From assembly GCA_034435395.1 (NCBI GenBank), contig DAOTXK010000417.1, positions 1 through 16,665 on the forward strand: a stretch of DNA of 16,665 nucleotides, read 5' to 3'. The notes beneath the pieces are model-generated. The model was not told where the DNA came from, did no database searches, and saw only the letters and a list, made by a program, of their open reading frames with translations. This DNA comes from DAOTXK01 sp034435395 (GTDB lineage Bacteria > Chloroflexota > Anaerolineae > Aggregatilineales > Ch27). Below are positions 12,948-16,665 of the stretch, in pieces. Each line of letters opens with the position of its first letter. Within the stretch, counting starts at the first letter, position 1. The position numbers and the translations under genes are program-made.

Positions 12948-13623
12948 CCTGGACGCCATCGCTGAGGCCATCCGCGCCAAGTGGGAACAGATGGACGAAC
13001 AGCGGGACGCCGCGCTGAAGAGGTCGCGCGACCTGATCCGCCACTGTGCGGACATGATCCGGGCCGTCCACCGCCATCAGTGGGAGGCCGTGGCGGAGCG
13101 GATGGCGGCCACGCGCGCCGCCGCCGCCGACCTGCGCCAGGCGGTGGCCGGGTACCCCGCGCTGGAATATGCCGGTTACACCCAGGACGCCTTCCGGGAA
13201 TACGTCGAGGCGGTGATCACCTATGCCCTGGTGCGGGGCGATGACCAGCTGCCGACGCCGGAAGCGCTGGGCGTCCTGCCGGATACCTACCTCAACGGGC
13301 TGGCGGAGGCCGCCTCCGAACTGCGGCGGCACATCCTGGACCTGCTGCGCGAGGCGCACAACCAGGAGGTGGAGCGGCTGCTGGCGGCGATGGACGCCAG
13401 CTATACGGTGCTGTTCAGCTTTGACTTCCCGGACGCGGTCACGGGTGGGCTGCGCCGCCGGGTGGATCAGCTGCGCGGGGTGCTGGAGCGCACGCGCGGC
13501 GACGTGACGCTCAGCCTCCGCCAGGACCGTCTGATCGAAGCCCTGCGCCAGGCTGAGCAGCGTCTGGGCCTGGAGGAGCGGCCTATTACGTCTGCTTTGC
13601 CAGGCACACAGGAGGATCAATAG
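12940..13623 (+). CDS. Translin-family protein
   Basis: A 227-residue, almost wholly helical protein with the translin/TRAX pattern: RSRDLIRHCADMIRAVHRHQ (28-47), LEYAGYTQDAFREYVEAVIT (75-94), YLNGLAEAASELRRHILDLL (117-136) and the tail signature FDFPDAVTGGLRRRVDQLRG (161-180), then VLERTRGDV. Eukaryotic translin-TRAX (C3PO) binds RNA and single-stranded DNA and cleaves RNA through TRAX; the TRAX Glu-x-x-Glu pair appears to correspond to Glu87 and Glu90 here. Translin homologues are best known in eukaryotes and archaea; bacterial ones are uncommon. The start ATG 12940 overlaps the DUF3467 stop; it has no strong ribosome site of its own, in line with translational coupling. The ExoVII-like gene follows 22 bases later. 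Confidence 0.82.
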   Translation: MNNLDAIAEAIRAKWEQMDEQRDAALKRSRDLIRHCADMIRAVHRHQWEAVAERMAATRAAAADLRQAVAGYPALEYAGYTQDAFREYVEAVITYALVRGDDQLPTPEALGVLPDTYLNGLAEAASELRRHILDLLREAHNQEVERLLAAMDASYTVLFSFDFPDAVTGGLRRRVDQLRGVLERTRGDVTLSLRQDRLIEALRQAEQRLGLEERPITSALPGTQEDQ

Positions 13624-13645
13624 TTTAGTTTGAGGAGGTGTCTTC

Positions 13646-14632
13646 ATGCCAGACGACACCGCGGCGCGAGTGAATCATATCCGCGACATCAATGCCCGTG
13701 TGCGCGCAATTATCGAACGAGAAACGGTTGGCAAGCCGTTTTGGGTTGGAGGGCTGGTCTGCCGATACCATATTTCCGATTTCGGTCACGTGTATTTCGA
13801 CCTGTATCACGGCAACCATTCCATTGCCTGCATGATCCCGGAATCGGCACGAGGCGGGTTGGGTTTCACTGTGGCCAATGGGATGGAGATCGAAGTTTTC
13901 GGCACGCTTCGGGTGTATGAGCCAAGGGCCAAGATTGAGATTGAGGTCGAGAGTGCCCGGTTGATCGAGCGGGGCGCTTATGCCAATTACATCGATATTG
14001 AGGAGCAATTGCGACGAAAAGGGTTGTGGCCCAGGCGGAAGCGGCCTCTACCCGAACAGATCACCAGGATAGGACTGATCACCAGCAAGCAGAGTGATGC
14101 GCTACATGACTTCGAGGACACCTATCGTCGGGAAAGCGCGGGGAATGTAGCCGCCATACAACTGGTTGACGTTCGTGTGCAGGGCGAGCAAGCGCCGCGG
14201 GAGATCGCCGATGCGATTAACCGACTCAATCAGGAAGCAGAGGTCGATGTCATTGTGTTGGTACGGGGTGGTGGTCGCGCGGCAGAACTGGCCACCTTCG
14301 ATGACTATTTGATTGCCGAAGCTATCTGTCGATCCGACATCCCAGTAGTGACCGGTATCGGCCATCAACGCGATGAAACGTTCGCGGATCGCGTGGCGGA
14401 TGTGGCCGCCATTACGCCAACCGATGCGGCCCTCCGACTGGCGAAGGGCACGGGCGAGCTGGTAAGGATATCTCCACTGGAAGAGCAGGTTGCCGATGCC
14501 GGGCGATTGTTCAACCAGGCTGTCCCTGCGGGCACGCGCACAACTCAGAGTCCGGATTGGCTGATTTTTGTGGTGGCCGCGATTGGTATCGCAATTTTGA
14601 CGGGGATATTCCTGTTGCTGCTCTTGCGGTAG
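13646..14632 (+). CDS. Tail-anchored exonuclease VII large-subunit-like protein
   Basis: A 328-residue protein. Residues 20-110 are an OB-fold like that of XseA (FWVGGLVCRYHISDFGHVYF). The catalytic domain (about 137-262) keeps the ExoVII core: ITRIGLITSKQSDALHDF with Asp155, LVRGGGRAAELATFDDYLIA with Arg207, GIGHQRDETFADRVADV with His240 and Asp243, and ITPTDAA. These correspond to E. coli XseA D155, R205, H238 and D241. Normal XseA has about 400-450 residues with a long coiled-coil after TPTAAA; here that part is missing, and the protein ends in a hydrophobic span (about 304-327, PDWLIFVVAAIGIAILTGIF) and Arg. This is a tail anchor. No xseB is seen. GAGGAGG 7 bases before the ATG is a strong site. 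GC content is lower than in the neighbours (50 per cent in a hand-counted line at 13741, against 72 per cent at 13321), suggesting acquisition. Confidence 0.82.
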   Translation: MPDDTAARVNHIRDINARVRAIIERETVGKPFWVGGLVCRYHISDFGHVYFDLYHGNHSIACMIPESARGGLGFTVANGMEIEVFGTLRVYEPRAKIEIEVESARLIERGAYANYIDIEEQLRRKGLWPRRKRPLPEQITRIGLITSKQSDALHDFEDTYRRESAGNVAAIQLVDVRVQGEQAPREIADAINRLNQEAEVDVIVLVRGGGRAAELATFDDYLIAEAICRSDIPVVTGIGHQRDETFADRVADVAAITPTDAALRLAKGTGELVRISPLEEQVADAGRLFNQAVPAGTRTTQSPDWLIFVVAAIGIAILTGIFLLLLLR

Positions 14633-14701
14633 AAGGCTTGTCGCTGCCCAGCGCCGGGATCGCGTACAGAATTCATGGGTTCGCCGGGCCGGATTTTAGG
14701 C

Positions 14702-14739
14702 TATAGTATAAGTACTGGCGGTAAGCCTGGTGTTATAGT
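14702..14739 (+). promoter_or_regulatory. Candidate promoter elements of the FHA gene
   Basis: TATAGT occurs at 14702-14707 and again at 14734-14739. The second is preceded by TG one base away (TGTTATAGT), an extended -10. No good -35 box goes with either. The stretch from 14633 to 14761 is AT-richer than its surroundings. Confidence 0.35.
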
Positions 14740-14761
14740 GTTTAGGGAAGAGACTATAGCC

Positions 14762-15436
14762 ATGTCTACCAGTGCGCCCATGACCTCCAATCACGTTCAG
14801 TCCGAACCGTATTTCACCATCAAAGAAGACGGGGTACCGGCCCGGCGGGTGGCCCTGACCGAATTCCCCTGCACCATTGGCCGGGCGCGCGACTGTGACC
14901 TGGTGGTCGACCAGACGGCGGTCTCCCGCCTGCACGCCCGCCTGGACTTTGAGCACGAGCAGGTCACCGTCACCGACCTGGGCAGTACCAACGGCACCTA
15001 CGTCAACCGCCAGCGCCTCGAACCGCACCGGCCCCGTCGCCTGAAGTCGGGCGATGTCATCAACCTGGGGGGAGAGTGCATCCTGGAGTTTGACGATCCA
15101 GCGGCCACCGCCACCATCCCCCTGGTCGACGCGGCCATCCCCGGCCTGGTGCTGGATGAGGCCGCCGCTGCCGTCAGCATCGATGGCGTCCGCCTGGACC
15201 CGCCGCTCAGCCCGGGGCAGTTTGCGCTGCTGCAATTGCTGGTGGAGCAGGCAGGCTCGGTGGTCACGCGGGACGACATCCGTGTTCACGTGTGGGGCGA
15301 GGGCGAGGAGGTCAGCGACCAGACGCTCGACGCCCTGGTCAGCCGCCTGCGTAAGCGCCTCACCGCCGCCGACCCCACCCACGAATATATCGTCACCCGG
15401 CGCGGCTTTGGCCTGATTTTCCGCAACAAAGCCTGA
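14762..15436 (+). CDS. FHA-domain winged-helix regulator
   Basis: A 224-residue protein. The FHA domain (about 33-112) holds the phosphothreonine-binding set: IGRARDCDLVVD (39-50) with Arg41, SRLHAR (56-61) with Ser56 and His59, and GSTNGTYVN (74-82) with Asn77. After a short linker the C-terminal OmpR/PhoB-type winged helix (about 138-224) shows LSPGQFALLQLLVEQAGSVV, then RDDIRVHVWG, SDQTLDALVSRLRKRL and YIVTRRGFGLIF. It should bind DNA in response to a threonine-phosphorylated partner, perhaps from a Ser/Thr kinase; the reverse domain order is known in actinobacterial EmbR. The start at 14762 has GGGAAGAG about 10 bases upstream; an in-frame ATG at 14675 would cross the likely promoter. A strong hairpin follows the gene. 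Confidence 0.85.
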   Translation: MSTSAPMTSNHVQSEPYFTIKEDGVPARRVALTEFPCTIGRARDCDLVVDQTAVSRLHARLDFEHEQVTVTDLGSTNGTYVNRQRLEPHRPRRLKSGDVINLGGECILEFDDPAATATIPLVDAAIPGLVLDEAAAAVSIDGVRLDPPLSPGQFALLQLLVEQAGSVVTRDDIRVHVWGEGEEVSDQTLDALVSRLRKRLTAADPTHEYIVTRRGFGLIFRNKA

Positions 15437-15614
15437 GGAGGGGCGGCATCAGGCCAGCGTCAGCCAGTTGTGGGGGGGATGTGGGTCGACCGGAGGCGGG
15501 GCGGACGTTTTCCGTCAAGTTGCGCCGCCGGAGATCGATTATTGTGGTAAGCGTGGTGCGAGGCTCTAAAGCCCCCCAGGGCCTCATCACCACACTCCCC
15601 CAATTCCCCGAAGA

Positions 15615-15646
15615 CCAAGCGCTCCTCCCTCCAGAGGAGCGCTTGG
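15615..15646. terminator. Strong hairpin between convergent genes
   Basis: A perfect 13-bp stem, CCAAGCGCTCCTC (15615-15627) with GAGGAGCGCTTGG (15634-15646), around the loop CCTCCA. It lies between the FHA gene (plus) and the SH3-like/DUF2135-like gene (minus), so it could end transcription from both sides. No T-run follows on either strand. The rest of 15437-15677 shows nothing else I can support. Confidence 0.5.
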
Positions 15647-15677
15647 AGTCTGGCGGGTTACGCTCCGGCGGGGAAAA

Positions 15678-16665
15678 TTACCGCGAGAAGGAGAACTGGG
15701 CTCTGCCGCCCCGGCCCGAACGGGTGAGCACCACATTGCCGTCCACCCGCACGGTGAGTGTCCAGTTGGCGTCTCCCGCGCCGCAGGTCGAGAACTGGTT
15801 GACGAACACGGTGTAGGTGCCAGACGGCGCCCGCCCGACCGGCCAGAAGATGTTCTCCGCGAAGTTGGTGTTTGAGCCGCAGGGGAAGTTGGAGTCGATG
15901 TCCAGCGTGCCACCCGTCGACGACTGGCGGTTGCCGAAGAAGATGTCCTCGCCAGTGGGGTCGACCACTTCCAGGTCCATGTCGGCCAGGTTGTCCCAGA
16001 TCAGCGTGACCTGCACGTCCCCGGTGCCCAGGGTGATGCCGGTGGGCGTGGTCGAGGTCTCTCCGGTGAGGGCCTCTGCCAGTTCCGCCGCCGTGGGCAG
16101 GGAGGGCGGCTCCGGCACGGTGAAGGCCTCCACCATCTGGAAGCCTTCGGACAGCCCCTCATAGCCCGCCCACTCGTCGCGGTCCAGCGGGCGGAAGTTC
16201 TGCGGCGCGCCGACCGGGATGGAGTTGCCCTGGTCGTCGAAGCCCAGCGGCACGTCGGCCTCCAGGCCCGCCGGGATGGTCAGGGCGTAGGTGCCGCCCT
16301 GGGGAAGCTCCACCTCGATCACCGCCTGGCCCTGGAAGGTGGTGACGGTCATCTGGTTGTCCTGCGGGCGGCGCAGGGCGGTGGTGGAGCCGAGGGTGAA
16401 GCGCACCCCGTTGGCGTTGAACGAGACTTCCAGTCCCTCCGGGCTGTCCACCAGGATATGATCGGGCAGGGCCTGCTCGCAGACCGTCGAGCCTAAACCG
16501 GTGCGGAAGTAAAAGGCCTGCAACGGCCCGAAGACCTCGGTCTCCGTCACCGCTGGCAGGGCGCGCAGGTCGCCGTCGGCGCGCACGAACTGGGCCGAGA
16601 TCCACACCCGCTGGCCGCTCTCCTGCACGACCTGCACCCAATCGCCCGCCGCATTGCGCCCGATG
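15678..16665 (-). CDS. Partial surface protein: SH3-like and DUF2135-like domains
   Basis: The frame is open to the window edge, so the true start lies outside; a GTG at 16637 is internal. The first visible residues (IGRNAAGDWVQVVQESGQRV, then WISAQFVRADGDL) are the end of a bacterial SH3-like domain. The middle (about 70-140) is a beta-rich segment (TVTTFQGQAVIEVELPQGGT). The C-terminal 110 residues (VTLIWDNLADMDLEVVDPTG, DIDSNFPC, ENIFWP, APSGTYTVFVNQF) match the DUF2135/YfaP-like beta-sandwich, with two cysteines that could form a disulphide. It is most likely exported or on the cell surface, with ligand-binding rather than enzymatic function; the signal peptide would be outside the window. 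It converges on the FHA gene. Confidence 0.7.
   Translation of the reverse strand, partial: IGRNAAGDWVQVVQESGQRVWISAQFVRADGDLRALPAVTETEVFGPLQAFYFRTGLGSTVCEQALPDHILVDSPEGLEVSFNANGVRFTLGSTTALRRPQDNQMTVTTFQGQAVIEVELPQGGTYALTIPAGLEADVPLGFDDQGNSIPVGAPQNFRPLDRDEWAGYEGLSEGFQMVEAFTVPEPPSLPTAAELAEALTGETSTTPTGITLGTGDVQVTLIWDNLADMDLEVVDPTGEDIFFGNRQSSTGGTLDIDSNFPCGSNTNFAENIFWPVGRAPSGTYTVFVNQFSTCGAGDANWTLTVRVDGNVVLTRSGRGGRAQFSFSR

Noticed and set aside
14649..14661. CAGCGCCGGGATC shared with 10345-10357, both upstream of a plus-strand gene
   Set aside because: Thirteen GC-rich bases with unlike flanks; chance similarity is likely.
14640..14700. tRNA-like GGTTCG in the gap before the FHA gene
   Set aside because: No cloverleaf, acceptor stem or anticodon arm can be built around it.

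Overview
The window is about 16.7 kb of GC-rich, densely coded bacterial DNA. My best guess is a Chloroflexota (Anaerolineae-like) chromosome. This rests on general gene content: receiver proteins ending in a degenerate GGDEF-like domain, proteins with SHOCT-like 'GKIT(V/A)EEA' segments, an SH3-like/DUF2135-like surface protein, a DUF2089 regulator, and consensus sigma70-type promoters. No rRNA or other marker gene is present to prove it. No complete insertion sequence, CRISPR array or tRNA was found.

Left part (1-4785, all minus strand): a partial SHOCT-like protein; a tandem GNAT acetyltransferase; an apparent three-gene operon (DUF2089 zinc-ribbon/HTH regulator, a 90-residue hydrophobic protein, and a DUF4097-like repeat protein with a C-terminal SHOCT-like segment) with a near-consensus promoter; three palindromic repeats upstream of it; then a sugar-phosphate nucleotidyltransferase with its own terminator. 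The operon resembles envelope-stress loci of the YvlB/LiaX kind by domain content only.

Middle (4786-10213, minus strand): an orphan antitoxin followed by the N-terminal stub of a PIN toxin, then gatA, a receiver protein, the stub of a methyltransferase, a palindromic REP-like element, a secreted pectinacetylesterase/Notum-like hydrolase, a second receiver paralogue that lacks the phospho-acceptor Asp, and gatC. The two Gat subunits for tRNA-dependent amidation are therefore separated by about 3.2 kb of unrelated genes; gatB is not in the window.

Right part (10405-15436, plus strand): a TrpC-fold protein in which almost every catalytic residue of indole-3-glycerol phosphate synthase is replaced; ssb, with a perfect palindrome and a good promoter upstream; a Nudix hydrolase; and a tight DUF3467 / translin-family / ExoVII-like gene series. 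The ExoVII-like protein keeps the catalytic core but has exchanged the usual coiled-coil C-terminus for a membrane anchor. An FHA plus winged-helix regulator follows. After a strong hairpin, a convergent partial gene encodes a secreted-type SH3-like/DUF2135-like protein.

The most interesting candidate for an undescribed system is the DUF3467-translin-(tail-anchored XseA-like) series next to ssb and a Nudix gene. It suggests a membrane-linked nucleic-acid processing module. The TrpC-like pseudoenzyme is the second.
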